Shown here: positions 34,453 to 46,146 of the stretch, piece after piece | Layout: each line of letters begins with the position of its first letter | Numbering within the stretch: the stretch's first letter is position 1 | NCBI GenBank assembly: GCA_029259815.1 | Contig: JAJDEJ010000302.1 | Location: 1 to 59,572, forward strand | From: Planctomycetaceae bacterium | GTDB lineage: Bacteria > Planctomycetota > Planctomycetia > Planctomycetales > Planctomycetaceae | Reading direction: 5' to 3' | Length of the DNA: 59,572 bases | The notes under the pieces: model-generated | What the model was told of the DNA's origin: nothing | Seen by the model: only the letters and a program-made list of their open reading frames with translations | The model's database searches: none | Made by a program: the position numbers and the translations under genes

Positions 34453-35322
34453 ATGCAAGTCACCATCACCGCCGTCGGTCCCGACAACCGTGGTCTCGCT
34501 GACCCCATCGTGCACTACGTCGCAACTGCCGGGGCCAACATCCACGAAATCCAGATGTACGACCGAGATGACGAGCACCTGTTCGCCATGATGCTCCGTA
34601 TCGAATGGCCGGAGGGCGAGGAGCCGGTCGCCATTCTGCGAGAGCGGCTCAACGAGATCGGTCGCCTCAAAGGACTCACCATCCGCACTTGGAGTCGGGA
34701 CGAACACGCCCGTCCGCCCCGTCTCGCGCTCTGTGTCACCTATCGCCCCGAACCGGCTCTCGCCATCCTGCGGGACATCCGCGACAAACGGCTCAAGGCG
34801 ACCGCAGCAGTCATGATCGGCAACCGCAACACCTGCCGCGGCATCGCTGAGCAGTTCGATATCGACTTCCATAACATCGGCGACGAGAAGGGGAACCCCG
34901 ATAACCGACGCATGGTCGCGTTGTTCGACGAGTATGACGTCGACTACATCGCCCTCGCCCGTTACATGCGAATCATGCCGCCGCGTGCCTGCTGGGAGTA
35001 CGCCGGTGGCCGCATCATCAACCTGCACCACGGCCTGCTCCCGCCGTTCCCCGGCTTCCGTCCGTATCACGACGCCTACACACACCACATGCTCACGTAC
35101 GGTGCAACGGCCCACTTCATCGTCCCGGAACTCGACGCCGGCAATCAGATCATCCACCAAGACACGTTCACCGTCACCCCGGGCACGTCACTCGAAGAGA
35201 TCATCCGTACAGGCGAAACGGACAACGAACCCCAATGCCTCGCCGAAGGCCTCCGCCGCGTCGTCGACCGCGAAGTCGAGTTGCACTTTCATCGTGTGGT
35301 CAGGGTCAACCCTCAAACGTAA
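34453..35322 (+). CDS. purU: Formyltetrahydrofolate deformylase
   Basis: 289 residues from the ATG at 34453 (a GTG 21 nt upstream is possible but not conserved). It hydrolyses 10-formyl-THF to THF and formate. The N-terminal ACT domain (MQVTITAVGPDNRGLADPIV) is followed by the formyltransferase-like domain: RLALCVTYRPEPALAILRDI, VMIGNRN, and INLHHGLLPPFPGFRPYHDA with the catalytic Asn/His. LDAGNQIIHQDTFTV holds the catalytic Asp. The usual HHSFLP is HHGLLP here. It converges with the minus-strand gene at 35306, overlapping 17 nt. Confidence 0.92.
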   Translation: MQVTITAVGPDNRGLADPIVHYVATAGANIHEIQMYDRDDEHLFAMMLRIEWPEGEEPVAILRERLNEIGRLKGLTIRTWSRDEHARPPRLALCVTYRPEPALAILRDIRDKRLKATAAVMIGNRNTCRGIAEQFDIDFHNIGDEKGNPDNRRMVALFDEYDVDYIALARYMRIMPPRACWEYAGGRIINLHHGLLPPFPGFRPYHDAYTHHMLTYGATAHFIVPELDAGNQIIHQDTFTVTPGTSLEEIIRTGETDNEPQCLAEGLRRVVDREVELHFHRVVRVNPQT

Positions 35323-35734
35323 GGGGACGCTGCATCACCTGAACCACTTCGCCAGAGATCCCACCAGCAACATCGCCGGGCGAATCATGCTCGATGTCTT
35401 CGGCTTTGCCGAGCTTGCTGGTCCATTTCCCGTTGGGAAGTTGCCGGGCAGCGTGAGTGTAGAACATCCCGCTCGCATAGAGGGCGACTTTGACAAAGCC
35501 ATCTTCCAGCGACTCGTCGCTCGCTTCTCGATAGCCGAGCGACTGAAATGCTTCGACCAGATTGCCGATCCAGCAGTCTTCACGCGAGCCTTCAACTGGC
35601 CAGTAGTATCCTGGCTGCCACCACCGCGAAGTGTCATTGGCTGACCATGCGATGCAGTTGTAGCGTACGTCGGGAGGGCTCGTCAGGCGATGATTGCTTT
35701 CCGTTAGATGAGGGAACTGATCATCCGAAATCAT
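35306..35734 (-). CDS. DUF7689-like small protein, unknown function
   Basis: 142 residues from the ATG at 35734, which overlaps the stop of the upstream gene as ATGA. Conserved-looking blocks are YNCIAWSANDTSRWWQPGYY, VEAFQSLGYREASDESLEDG, then VKVALYASGMFYTHAARQLP and GKWTSKLGKAEDIEHDSPGD. The NCIAWA, HAARQL and W.SKLG..DIEH blocks define a family of uncharacterised proteins (DUF7689 as I recall); a Cys/His pair spaced as in papain/NlpC-like folds is suggestive only. The gene overlaps the end of purU by 17 nt in antisense. Confidence 0.65.
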   Translation of the reverse strand: MISDDQFPHLTESNHRLTSPPDVRYNCIAWSANDTSRWWQPGYYWPVEGSREDCWIGNLVEAFQSLGYREASDESLEDGFVKVALYASGMFYTHAARQLPNGKWTSKLGKAEDIEHDSPGDVAGGISGEVVQVMQRPLTFEG

Positions 35735-36048
35735 GGCTGGATCAGCCCGTTGGTCTTGCCCCAATCGATCCACGCTTTGGTGCTTTGCGCGACGTCACCT
35801 CGTAAATCTGCAGGGACCGGGTTTTCTCCCGTGATCGCTTCGAGCGCCCAGAACCAATGGTCAGGCTCCCGTTGGACTTCTATCAAGATCAACGGCAGTG
35901 CATCGGCTCCCATCCCAATCAGCTGTTGGTAGGGCCAAAGCAGTGCCATCTGAGCAGTGTTTGAGAGGTATTGAGACTCAGCCTTCCACTGGTCTCGTAA
36001 TCTCGCAAATCGATCTTCGATTTTCTCCGCAGCAAGGATCGTCGCCAT
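35731..36048 (-). CDS. Small soluble protein coupled to the DUF7689-like gene
   Basis: 105 residues from the ATG at 36048, chosen for its AAGGAG 6 nt upstream; the open frame continues upstream without a good start. It contains EDRFARLRDQWKAESQYLSN, then ALLWPYQQLIGMGADALPLI and WFWALEAITGENPVPADLRG. I recognise the pattern as common near small accessory proteins in planctomycetes and cyanobacteria, but no function. ATGA overlap with the next gene suggests a two-gene module. Confidence 0.6.
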   Translation of the reverse strand: MATILAAEKIEDRFARLRDQWKAESQYLSNTAQMALLWPYQQLIGMGADALPLILIEVQREPDHWFWALEAITGENPVPADLRGDVAQSTKAWIDWGKTNGLIQP

Positions 36049-36169
36049 CAGAACTCCTTTTCCGATGAGAGAAGCGGACGAATACGATCGCCCATGCTCA
36101 AATTTTCGCACAACGTCTACAATGAGGCAATATGGGTTGGATTTGGCCTACAAGTCAGGAATTTGCTGC

Positions 36170-36643
36170 TCAGTCCCGCACCCAGTGTCCGCTCTTGCCG
36201 CCCTCTTTTTCCAGCAGGCGGAGTGACTCGATCTCGATCCCGCGATCGACTGCCTTGCACATGTCGTACACAGTGAGAGCGGCGATGCTCGCGGCGGTCA
36301 TCGCCTCCATCTCGACGCCCGTGCGACCATGCACACTGACGGTCGTCTCGATCCGCAGTCGCTCTTCGTCCAGTGTCTCAAAGTCGACCTGGGCACTGTC
36401 GAGGCCGAGTGAGTGGCAGAGCGGGATCAGATCCTGCGTCCGTTTGGTCGCCATGATGCCCGCCAGCCGGGCGACCTCAAACACGTCCCCTTTGGCCATC
36501 TTGCGGTCAGTAATGAGCGACAGCGTCTCCGGCTGCATACGCACGACCGCCTCGGCCCGTGCCCGCCGCAGTGTGATCGGCTTGTCGCCCACATCGACCA
36601 TGCGACTGGCCCCGGAGTCATCAAAATGTGTCAGATCAGACAT
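36170..36643 (-). CDS. moaC: Cyclic pyranopterin monophosphate synthase MoaC
   Basis: 157 residues, normal for MoaC, the second step of molybdenum cofactor synthesis. It begins [58 protein letters not shown] and [20 protein letters not shown] hold the active-site lysine and histidines. No other moa genes are nearby, but a Mo-hydroxylase is encoded at the far end of the window. Confidence 0.96.
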   Translation of the reverse strand: MSDLTHFDDSGASRMVDVGDKPITLRRARAEAVVRMQPETLSLITDRKMAKGDVFEVARLAGIMATKRTQDLIPLCHSLGLDSAQVDFETLDEERLRIETTVSVHGRTGVEMEAMTAASIAALTVYDMCKAVDRGIEIESLRLLEKEGGKSGHWVRD

Positions 36644-36827
36644 AGTGTATGGATGTCGAGTGGTGGATTAGCGATAATTGACTCGCACGAATCCGGAAGT
36701 AGCTGGATTCGCCAGAATTCAACTGTGCAGGCTTTCACTGGATATCTGAACTGTGGCGAGTTCAGCTACGAGTGGATTCCGTTTTCGACTCCTCTGAGTA
36801 TCCATCATCCTTCGACGAACATCCAGC

Positions 36828-38759
36828 ATGGCCCTTGATACGTTCCATCCTGTCATTCAAGACTGGTTCCGCACGCGGTTCGATGGACCAACCGAGCCAC
36901 AGCAGCACGGATGGCCGCCGATCGCCAACGGCGAGCACACGCTCATCGCTGCCCCGACCGGCAGCGGCAAGACGCTGACGGCTTTTCTGGCCATCATCGA
37001 CCGGTTGTTCCGTGAGGGTGTCGAAGGCACACTCGCCGACGAGATGCGGGTCGTGTACGTCTCCCCCCTGCGGGCACTCTCGAACGACATGCACCGCAAT
37101 CTGGAGACGCCCCTGCAGGAGATTCTCGCCGAAGCCGAGAAGCAGGGAGTCGTGGTCCCACCCATCTCGGTCGGTCTGCGAACAGGTGACACGCCTTCGC
37201 ACAAACGGGCCGCGATCGTGCGTCGTCCACCGCACATCTTCGTGACGACTCCCGAGTCCCTGTTCCTGATGCTCACCGCCGAGAAGAGCCGCGAGGTGCT
37301 GCGAACGGTCGACACGCTCATCGTCGACGAGATCCACGCCCTCGTCCGCGACAAGCGCGGCTCGCACCTCTCCCTCTCGATGGAACGCCTGCAACACGTC
37401 GTCGATCGCCCCCTCCAACGCATCGGCATCTCCGCCACGCAAAAACCGATTGAACGCACCGCCTCGTTTCTTGTGGGATGTACAAATCCCCATGACATCT
37501 TGGCAAAGCCCACGGGCTACGCCCCGTGGGTCTCGGACACCAACACGCCCTCGTCACCAGACCCACGGGGTGTAACCCGTGGGCTTGATATCGATCAACC
37601 ATCAACCATCGACCATCAACCACCAATCACCATCGTTGATGTCGGCCACCAGCGCGACCTTGACCTCGGCATCGAAGTCCCGCCCAGCGATCTGTCATCC
37701 GTCTGTTCGCACGAGCAATGGGCCGAGATCAACGAGCGGTTGGTCGAACTGATCGAACAACATCGCAGCACACTCATCTTCGTGAACACCCGACGCCTTG
37801 CCGAGCGATTGACGTTCCAACTCACCGATCACCTTGGCGAAGACGCAGTGGGTGCCCATCACGGATCACTCGCAGCCGACATCCGCCTGACGACTGAACG
37901 CAAGCTCAAGAGCGGTGAACTCAAAGCGGTCGTCGCGACCGCATCGCTCGAACTCGGGATCGACGTTGGTTACATCGACCTTGTTGTGCAGATGGGCACA
38001 CCCCGTTCGATCGCCACTTTCCTGCAGCGCATCGGTCGCTCAGGACACGCCCTCGGACTCACACCCAAGGGTCGCCTGTTCGCTCTCACCCGCGACGAAC
38101 TGATCGAGTGCATGAGTCTCATCCGGGCCGTCAAAGCGGGACGCCTCGACGTCACCCCGATCCCCGAAGCCCCGCTCGATATTCTTGCACAGCAGATCGT
38201 CGCCGAAGTCGCCGCCGAAGACTGGGACACCGACGAACTGTTCGACCTCTGTCAGCGATCCTACTCGTACCGCAATCTTACCCGTGAGCACTTCGATGAG
38301 ATCGTCGAGATCCTGAGCGAAGGCGTCACCTCGATCGCCGGTCGCTCACGCACATACCTGCATCACGACCGCGTGAACCGACGCCTGCGTGCCCGCAAAG
38401 GCGCCCGCATCACGGCTGTCAACAACGCCGGTGCCATCCCCGAGATCGACAACGTCCGCGTGGTGATGGAACCCGACATGACAGTCGTCGGCTCGGTCGA
38501 CGAAGACTTCGCCGTCGAAGGCTCCGCCGGCGACATTTTTCTGTTGGGCAACACCTCCTGGCGGATGCAACAACTCCGCGGCAACGACCTCATCGTCTCC
38601 GACGCCCACGGCGCGCCCCCCACCATCCCCTTCTGGCGCGGCGAAGCCCCGGGCCGGACGGTCGAGTTGTCAGAGGAGGTCTCGCGACTGCGAGAGGACA
38701 TCAACAACCGCGTCACTCGTTTATCCGCGCCCCATCGGGAAGCGCCGTCGATGGAATAG
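36828..38759 (+). CDS. lhr: Lhr-type ATP-dependent helicase, N-terminal half (helicase core)
   Basis: 643 residues carrying the DEAD/DEAH-like core of the large helicase Lhr, a 3'-5' DNA/RNA-DNA helicase of DNA repair. Walker A APTGSGKT is at 42-49, DEIH at 167-170, SAT near 202, and LQRIGRSGH is motif VI. It stops after the winged-helix/linker region (VSRLREDINNRV) where full Lhr proteins (about 1500 residues) continue. The rest is the ORF at 39994-42810, three genes downstream. Residues about 226-268, between SAT and TIVDVGH, are an insertion encoded by palindromic and heptamer repeats. Confidence 0.9.
   Translation: MALDTFHPVIQDWFRTRFDGPTEPQQHGWPPIANGEHTLIAAPTGSGKTLTAFLAIIDRLFREGVEGTLADEMRVVYVSPLRALSNDMHRNLETPLQEILAEAEKQGVVVPPISVGLRTGDTPSHKRAAIVRRPPHIFVTTPESLFLMLTAEKSREVLRTVDTLIVDEIHALVRDKRGSHLSLSMERLQHVVDRPLQRIGISATQKPIERTASFLVGCTNPHDILAKPTGYAPWVSDTNTPSSPDPRGVTRGLDIDQPSTIDHQPPITIVDVGHQRDLDLGIEVPPSDLSSVCSHEQWAEINERLVELIEQHRSTLIFVNTRRLAERLTFQLTDHLGEDAVGAHHGSLAADIRLTTERKLKSGELKAVVATASLELGIDVGYIDLVVQMGTPRSIATFLQRIGRSGHALGLTPKGRLFALTRDELIECMSLIRAVKAGRLDVTPIPEAPLDILAQQIVAEVAAEDWDTDELFDLCQRSYSYRNLTREHFDEIVEILSEGVTSIAGRSRTYLHHDRVNRRLRARKGARITAVNNAGAIPEIDNVRVVMEPDMTVVGSVDEDFAVEGSAGDIFLLGNTSWRMQQLRGNDLIVSDAHGAPPTIPFWRGEAPGRTVELSEEVSRLREDINNRVTRLSAPHREAPSME
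37506..37586. repeat. Two facing CCCACGGG palindromes inside lhr N-half
   Basis: Copy 1 (37506-37533) has arms CCCACGGG at 37509-37516 and CCCGTGGG at 37523-37530, flanks AAG and TCT. Copy 2 (37559-37586) is the same element inverted, arms at 37562-37569 and 37576-37583. Both are read in frame (KPTGYAPWVSD and PDPRGVTRGLD). Confidence 0.85.
37594..37621. repeat. ATCAACC heptamer tandem repeat inside lhr N-half
   Basis: Four 7-bp units: ATCAACC, ATCAACC, ATCGACC, ATCAACC, directly after the palindromes. Translated as roughly DQPSTIDHQP. Confidence 0.8.
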
Positions 38760-38784
38760 TCGACCTCGGGGCGCTGGTATGCCG

Positions 38785-38790
38785 TATAAT
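38785..38790 (+). promoter_or_regulatory. TATAAT -10 box before the inserted cassette
   Basis: Perfect -10 hexamer 31 nt before the DUF433 start. No good -35 is seen 17 nt upstream. It suggests that the cassette inside lhr has its own promoter, which would also serve the C-terminal half. Confidence 0.4.
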
Positions 38791-38820
38791 CCAATCCGCT
38801 GCGTTTCCAAGGAATCGATC

Positions 38821-39132
38821 ATGTCGAAATCAGAAGGCTACCTCCGTGAAGACGAACACGGTGTGATGCGGGTGGGAGACACCCGTGTGATGGTCGACTC
38901 GGTTGTGGCGGGGTTCCAGCAGGGGCATTCGCCGGAGACCATCCAGCAGCAGTATCCGGCATTGTCACTGCGGGACGTCTATGGCGCGATCGGTGAGTAT
39001 CTGTCCCGCCGGGTGGAGATCGATGCGTATCTTGATCGGCAGCAGCAAGTTTGGGCCGAACAGCAGAAACTGGCTGAGGATCGAGCCAACCCCGTCGTGC
39101 AGCGATTGCGGTCTCAACTTGTGAATATCTGA
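38821..39132 (+). CDS. DUF433-family antitoxin-like protein
   Basis: 103 residues from the ATG at 38821 (AAGGA upstream). The core GVMRVGDTRVMVDSVVAGFQ, GHSPETIQQQYPALSLRDVY and a following helix AIGEYLSRRVEIDAYLDRQ match DUF433 proteins, winged-helix antitoxins normally paired with a DUF5615 PIN-like toxin. No such toxin follows here; the neighbours are another small antitoxin-like gene and a nucleotidyltransferase. First gene of the cassette between the lhr halves. Confidence 0.85.
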   Translation: MSKSEGYLREDEHGVMRVGDTRVMVDSVVAGFQQGHSPETIQQQYPALSLRDVYGAIGEYLSRRVEIDAYLDRQQQVWAEQQKLAEDRANPVVQRLRSQLVNI

Positions 39133-39219
39133 CTGTCATCCGCGTCCAGCACAGCCGGACCTGCGTCGCTGCCAATGTCGGAGCAAGGGGAAACTCAAGT
39201 GGAGTCTAGGAAGCGTCCA

Positions 39220-39414
39220 ATGGAAAACACGGTTGATCAACGACGTGTCGAACGAGGATTGTCCCGCTGCTTTGAGCTTCATGAAGTTGGCCGTGAACTG
39301 GCCCTCACCGGACTGCGGATGCGTTTCCCGGATGCCTCGGAAGAAGAGATTTGGCGGAAATTGAAGGAGCAACTGGCACGGCGCCGCAAAGGGAAGTGGG
39401 GCCTCGATGGCTGA
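39220..39414 (+). CDS. Rv0078B-like small antitoxin
   Basis: 64 residues from the ATG at 39220, preferred over the ATG at 39175 because AGGAAG lies 7 nt upstream. The blocks CFELHEVGRELALTGLRMRF and PDASEEEIWRKLKEQLARRR match the short antitoxins named after Rv0078B (LHELG...R..HPDASEEEI). Its end overlaps the nucleotidyltransferase start by 8 nt, the usual coupling of such pairs. Confidence 0.7.
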   Translation: MENTVDQRRVERGLSRCFELHEVGRELALTGLRMRFPDASEEEIWRKLKEQLARRRKGKWGLDG

Positions 39415-39993
39415 GACACCGTTCAGCAACCAGCTGCTTCTGCAACTGCTCGACGACGTGTGTCTCACGCTCGACAAGGCTGACATTCCCTATGCAATCT
39501 GCGGCGGAGTCGCATTGTCTGTCTGGGGCGAGGCGCGGACGACATTCGATGTCGACCTTGTGGTCGGAGTTGATCCTTCCGAGATCGATGCGATGTGTGC
39601 GGAGTTTGAGAAGTCTCCCCACTTCGAGCTTGATCCCAGTGTGACTCCAATGCCGAGGACGACTTTGGTTCGCATCTTTCAGATCGACCATCAGCCCACT
39701 CCGTCGGAGTTACTTCGGGCTGATCTGTTGGTGTTTGACGAGCAACTGTCTTCGAAGATCATCAGCCGGCGTCGCAAGGGGGCGTTCGCCGGTCGCGACT
39801 ACTGGTTCTGCTCTCCCGAGGATCTCATTGTGCTGAAACTGATCGCACAGCGTCCCCGCGACCGCGTTGACGTCCTGTCAGTGCTTGAAACAATGGGAGA
39901 GGAATTGGATCAGTCGTACATCGATGACGGAGTACGGACGGCTGGCAAGAGCGACGAATGGCAGGAGTTGGTTTCGCAGTGGAAGAACAACCC

Positions 39994-39997
<4 letters not shown>
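39407..39997 (+). CDS. AbiEii-like nucleotidyltransferase (putative toxin)
   Basis: 196 residues. YAICGGVALSVWGEARTTFD then VDLVVG gives the GG...(T/R)xDxDL pattern of nucleotidyltransferases (GGVAL, then DVDLVV with two carboxylates), followed by RADLLVFDEQLSSKIISRRR and FCSPEDLIVLKLIAQRPRDR. With the Rv0078B-like gene it makes a credible toxin-antitoxin pair. The TGA at 39995-39997 overlaps the ATG of the lhr C-terminal half (ATGA), so translation of that half depends on this cassette. Confidence 0.8.
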
Positions 39998-42810
<2,813 letters not shown>

Positions 42811-42967
42811 GATGGTCCCCTCCATTCAGTCCTACGAGACTGTTTCAATACTCATCTTCTCCCGGAGCTGAATTCGCAAGAGTTCAGAACATGAGTGAGA
42901 CTCGACGAGACTGAATCCTTGCGAATCCAGCGACAAATACTCTCGAAACAATGTATGACATCAATGG

Positions 42968-43762
42968 CTATCCAAAGCTCTGGACGACACCGCCATAGAT
43001 TCGTTGAAGCCCCGATTCGGTTTGAATCAGCAATGCTCCGTCGTCATCAATGCCCTGTGCGGTTCCGGTGACTGCACCGTGCTCATCACCGACGGTGACG
43101 CTGCGACCGAGTAAGAGATCGTACTCTCGCCAACCACTGCGGACTTGCTCGGGAGCGCTCTCCAGCAATGCCATCTGTTGCTCAAATTTGTTCAGCAACG
43201 TGACAAGCACCCTGTCGGTCGACAGTGGATCGTCAGTGACATCGCACATCGCGATCCCCGTTTGTCGGAGATCTTCAGGGGCGTGCTGAATACTGTTGTT
43301 AACGTTCAGCCCAACCCCGATCACGATGCTGTCCTTCGACGAGGGCGGCACCTCAACAAGAACTCCGCATGTCTTGCGATCGTTCAGGAACACATCATTC
43401 GGCCATTTCAACCGCACGTCTTCTCCGGGCACAAAAGCGCGCACGACCTCACACACGGCAGTCCCCACCGTGAGTGACAGCTCGGGCCAACGGGCAATCG
43501 GCAAACTCTCAACGTCAGGCGTCAACAGCAGCGAGAACGTGAGTGCCCCGCCCGATGACCACCAGCGATTGGCGCCTCGACCTCGCCCGGCTGTCTGCCG
43601 CTCCGCAATGATCAGACATGGCAGCTCGATGCCCGCATCGCCGGCAAGCGAAAGTGCCCGGGTATTGGTTGAGTCAAGCTCCTCGTACGACTCGACCGCC
43701 CGCACAAATGTCTCACTGAGTGCGCGATCGATCAGACCAGGATTGTGTTGCGAGTTTGTCAT
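42968..43762 (-). CDS. birA: Biotin--[acetyl-CoA-carboxylase] ligase (BirA catalytic type)
   Basis: 264 residues from the ATG at 43762; upstream TTG/GTG starts add non-conserved residues. Conserved parts are ELDSTNTRALSLA, ERQTAGRGRGANRWWS (biotinyl-AMP loop), LKWPNDVFLNDRKTCGVLVE and IVIGVGLNVNN. The N-terminal repressor helix-turn-helix of E. coli BirA is absent (group I ligase), so no operator binding is expected. C-terminal SH3-like domain SVTVGDEHGAVTGTAQGID is present. Confidence 0.92.
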   Translation of the reverse strand: MTNSQHNPGLIDRALSETFVRAVESYEELDSTNTRALSLAGDAGIELPCLIIAERQTAGRGRGANRWWSSGGALTFSLLLTPDVESLPIARWPELSLTVGTAVCEVVRAFVPGEDVRLKWPNDVFLNDRKTCGVLVEVPPSSKDSIVIGVGLNVNNSIQHAPEDLRQTGIAMCDVTDDPLSTDRVLVTLLNKFEQQMALLESAPEQVRSGWREYDLLLGRSVTVGDEHGAVTGTAQGIDDDGALLIQTESGLQRIYGGVVQSFG

Positions 43763-43928
43763 TTCGGGGCGAGTATTGAAACCATTCCATGTCTGTCGGA
43801 GTGCTTGAACCCGATTCTCCACCAATTCTCACTCCTTGCTGAACAGTGTTTGTCGCTGAACAGCGATGAGTGACAATCAGTGTTCCACCTTCGTCAAGAA
43901 CTCACTCTTCTGCAGTTGCACTTTCGAG

Positions 43929-44924
43929 TCAGTTGGTTCTGGAGTCCTCAGAGTCAACTTGAGGAGCGTCCCGTCGGGCGGACAGGATGAGTCCGATGAT
44001 TGTCAGGATCGTCCCTGCCTGTAGCCAGATGGTGTTCGGTTCCCCAAATAGCAGCACGCCCGCGATGGCTGCAATTGCAGCTTGCGAGGCATTGAGCAGA
44101 TTGACTTTGACAACGGTCAGGAACCGATAGGCTCCGGTAATTGCGAAGAACGCGACCGTCGTCGCACAGCCGGCCCCCCACATTCGCAGCCACTGATCGA
44201 CGGGCGTGCTCAGCATTTGCTCCGGGCCGATTCTCAGCAAGCACGTCGTCCCGAGAGAGATCAGTCCGGTTGAACTCAGAACGACAATGACCGCCGATTG
44301 TGACATGTCTCCCGCCACACAGCGACGGATCATCACGCCGCCCGATCCGTATGCCATGCCGGCGAGACAGGCTGCTCCGGCTCCGAGCACAATTGTCATC
44401 AGATCGGCATGTTCGACCATCGCCGCGGTTGCCCGCTGCGTTCCCTGACTCAGCACAGTCACCGCCCCCAACATGGCAGCCATCGCCCACAACGTGGAGG
44501 GCGTCATGGGATCATTGATCACCAGCCGACCGACGATCGCCGCACTCATCAAGATTGTTGCGAAGGTCAGCGGGACGGTGATCGCCAGACCGACACGGCT
44601 GAGGGCAAACTGAAAGCCGACGTTGCCTCCCCATTGCATCATCAATCCTGTGGCAATCAACGGCAGTACGAGGCCTCGGGGGGGCAGAGCGGGTCGTCCG
44701 CGAAACCTTCGCCATGCGACAACGAGCCATGCCGTCGTCACGACCGGAAGTACACGATTGGTCGACACCCAGATCGCCCAGTCGAAATCTCCGACTTCCT
44801 CGTTCAAGCCGACGACGCTTCTCAAGCCGAGATTGGCCGCCATGTAGGCGATCGCCGAAGTCAGTCCCAGCACCAATCCCAATGTCGCAGAGTCATTGTT
44901 GGCCCCTTCGGGTAGACTGGTCAT
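43929..44924 (-). CDS. DMT-superfamily (EamA-like) membrane transporter
   Basis: 331 residues with about ten hydrophobic helices in two similar halves, the EamA/DMT pattern. Examples are LGLVLGLTSAIAYMAANLGL, GLAITVPLTFATILMSAAIV, TVLSQGTQRATAAMV and NLLNASQAAIAAIAGVLLFG, then IWLQAGTILTIIGLILSARR. It is an inner-membrane exporter or importer of an unknown metabolite. No partner gene is obvious. Confidence 0.85.
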   Translation of the reverse strand: MTSLPEGANNDSATLGLVLGLTSAIAYMAANLGLRSVVGLNEEVGDFDWAIWVSTNRVLPVVTTAWLVVAWRRFRGRPALPPRGLVLPLIATGLMMQWGGNVGFQFALSRVGLAITVPLTFATILMSAAIVGRLVINDPMTPSTLWAMAAMLGAVTVLSQGTQRATAAMVEHADLMTIVLGAGAACLAGMAYGSGGVMIRRCVAGDMSQSAVIVVLSSTGLISLGTTCLLRIGPEQMLSTPVDQWLRMWGAGCATTVAFFAITGAYRFLTVVKVNLLNASQAAIAAIAGVLLFGEPNTIWLQAGTILTIIGLILSARRDAPQVDSEDSRTN

Positions 44925-44983
44925 GCACGACTCATCATCAGAACACCTGACGCCGGCCTTCGGGGGCTCAGAGCATCAACAAA

Positions 44984-46003
44984 CTACCCTGCGAACTCGT
45001 TGCCCACTTTACGAGCCCGCTCAGGTTTGTCGAGGTCGACTCCTAACTGAAGCCCAACCTCAACGAGGATGTTCCAGCCAGCGGCCATCTGCACGAACGC
45101 GGCCAACTCACCAGCATCCGGAATGCGAAGCGTGGGAAAACGTGTCTCTCGTGACGCGATGGCGACGATACTCAGCCCCACGCCACGACCGAGAACTTCA
45201 TCGAACTTCTCCTCGGAGCCCGGGTCGGGATCGATCCAGATGACAACATCCTCCGGTGTCATGACTTCTTCGATGCCATGCACAGCATACGTGCCTTCAA
45301 GGTAGTCGGCCGACTTGCGAGTGATCTCGTTGGTCTTGAGCGTCAACTCCTCGGCGACACCATCATTGCGACCAGACCAGTAGATGGTCCGCGCCCCGGC
45401 AATCTTGTCGGACACCTCAGCCGGGACGGTCGTTGTCAGTGCGTCGTTGACATTCTTGGCAAGACTGTCGAGTGAGCCTGCCATTGTCTTCTGACCGGCA
45501 GTCGCTTCGAGCAGAGCGTGATAACAGAGGGCCTGTTCGATGACGCTTTTCGTGGCCGCGACCGCACTCTCCTCGCCGCAGGTCAGCACATAGCCCTGTG
45601 TGGCGAGTGACTCCAACTTGCTGTCCGCGAAGGCGGTCAGACTGTACCGGTGCTCATGTCCCGCCTCAGCGAGTTGAGCGAAGAGTTGGATCACCTCTGC
45701 AGTGCGTCCGGAGTTCGAGAGCGCGAAGACCGCCCAGTTGGTCAGATCGTACTCCTGCGACTGGAGCCCCGCTTCGGTGTGCAGAGCCAGGGGCCAACCT
45801 CTGCGACGAGCGGTTGCCATGACGCTCTTCGCAGGGAACAACCGACTGGAGCCTTCGCCCGTCATCAGGAGTCGACCGACGCCTGCAATCGCCGCTGCCG
45901 TCTCATCCAGCCGGTCCGGGTCGAAGTCACGAATGATCTGCGGGACCGCGAGCATGTCTCGCACGAGGCCGAAGGAGGTGTACGTATCGTCGTTGGGGTT
46001 CAT
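44984..46003 (-). CDS. SIS-domain sugar isomerase/deaminase-like protein
   Basis: 339 residues from an ATG with GAGGAC upstream. Two SIS domains are seen as in GlmS isomerase or AgaS: LLMTGEGSSRLFPAKSVMAT and VFALSNSGRTAEVIQLFAQL (phosphosugar SNSGRT) in the first, GARTIYWSGRNDGVAEELTL then KTNEITRKSADYLEG in the second, with CGEESAVAATKSVIEQALCY between. The KTNE...H block resembles the catalytic part of isomerising enzymes. Substrate unknown; encoded next to the PPi-PFK on the same strand. Confidence 0.85.
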   Translation of the reverse strand: MNPNDDTYTSFGLVRDMLAVPQIIRDFDPDRLDETAAAIAGVGRLLMTGEGSSRLFPAKSVMATARRRGWPLALHTEAGLQSQEYDLTNWAVFALSNSGRTAEVIQLFAQLAEAGHEHRYSLTAFADSKLESLATQGYVLTCGEESAVAATKSVIEQALCYHALLEATAGQKTMAGSLDSLAKNVNDALTTTVPAEVSDKIAGARTIYWSGRNDGVAEELTLKTNEITRKSADYLEGTYAVHGIEEVMTPEDVVIWIDPDPGSEEKFDEVLGRGVGLSIVAIASRETRFPTLRIPDAGELAAFVQMAAGWNILVEVGLQLGVDLDKPERARKVGNEFAG

Positions 46004-46050
46004 ATTTGTCCTCGGGTACTCGGGAAGCGACGCTGCACTGGGTCGAAAGT

Positions 46051-46146
46051 GGGAAGGGAGTATAGTGAATAGGGAACAGCTCTGAAGTCGTGCGTCTGAA
46101 GAGAATCGAGTCCCTGTTCTCCATTCTCAATACTCCATTCTCTATT
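46051..46146. repeat. Heptamer tandem tracts at the 3' end of the PPi-PFK gene
   Basis: 46051-46078 reads as GGGAAGG, GAGTATA, GTGAATA, GGGAACA; 46112-46146 as CCCTGTT, CTCCATT, CTCAATA, CTCCATT, CTCTATT. The second tract contains the PFK stop codon (GAA TAG on the minus strand). The units are degenerate but keep a 7-bp period. Confidence 0.7.
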
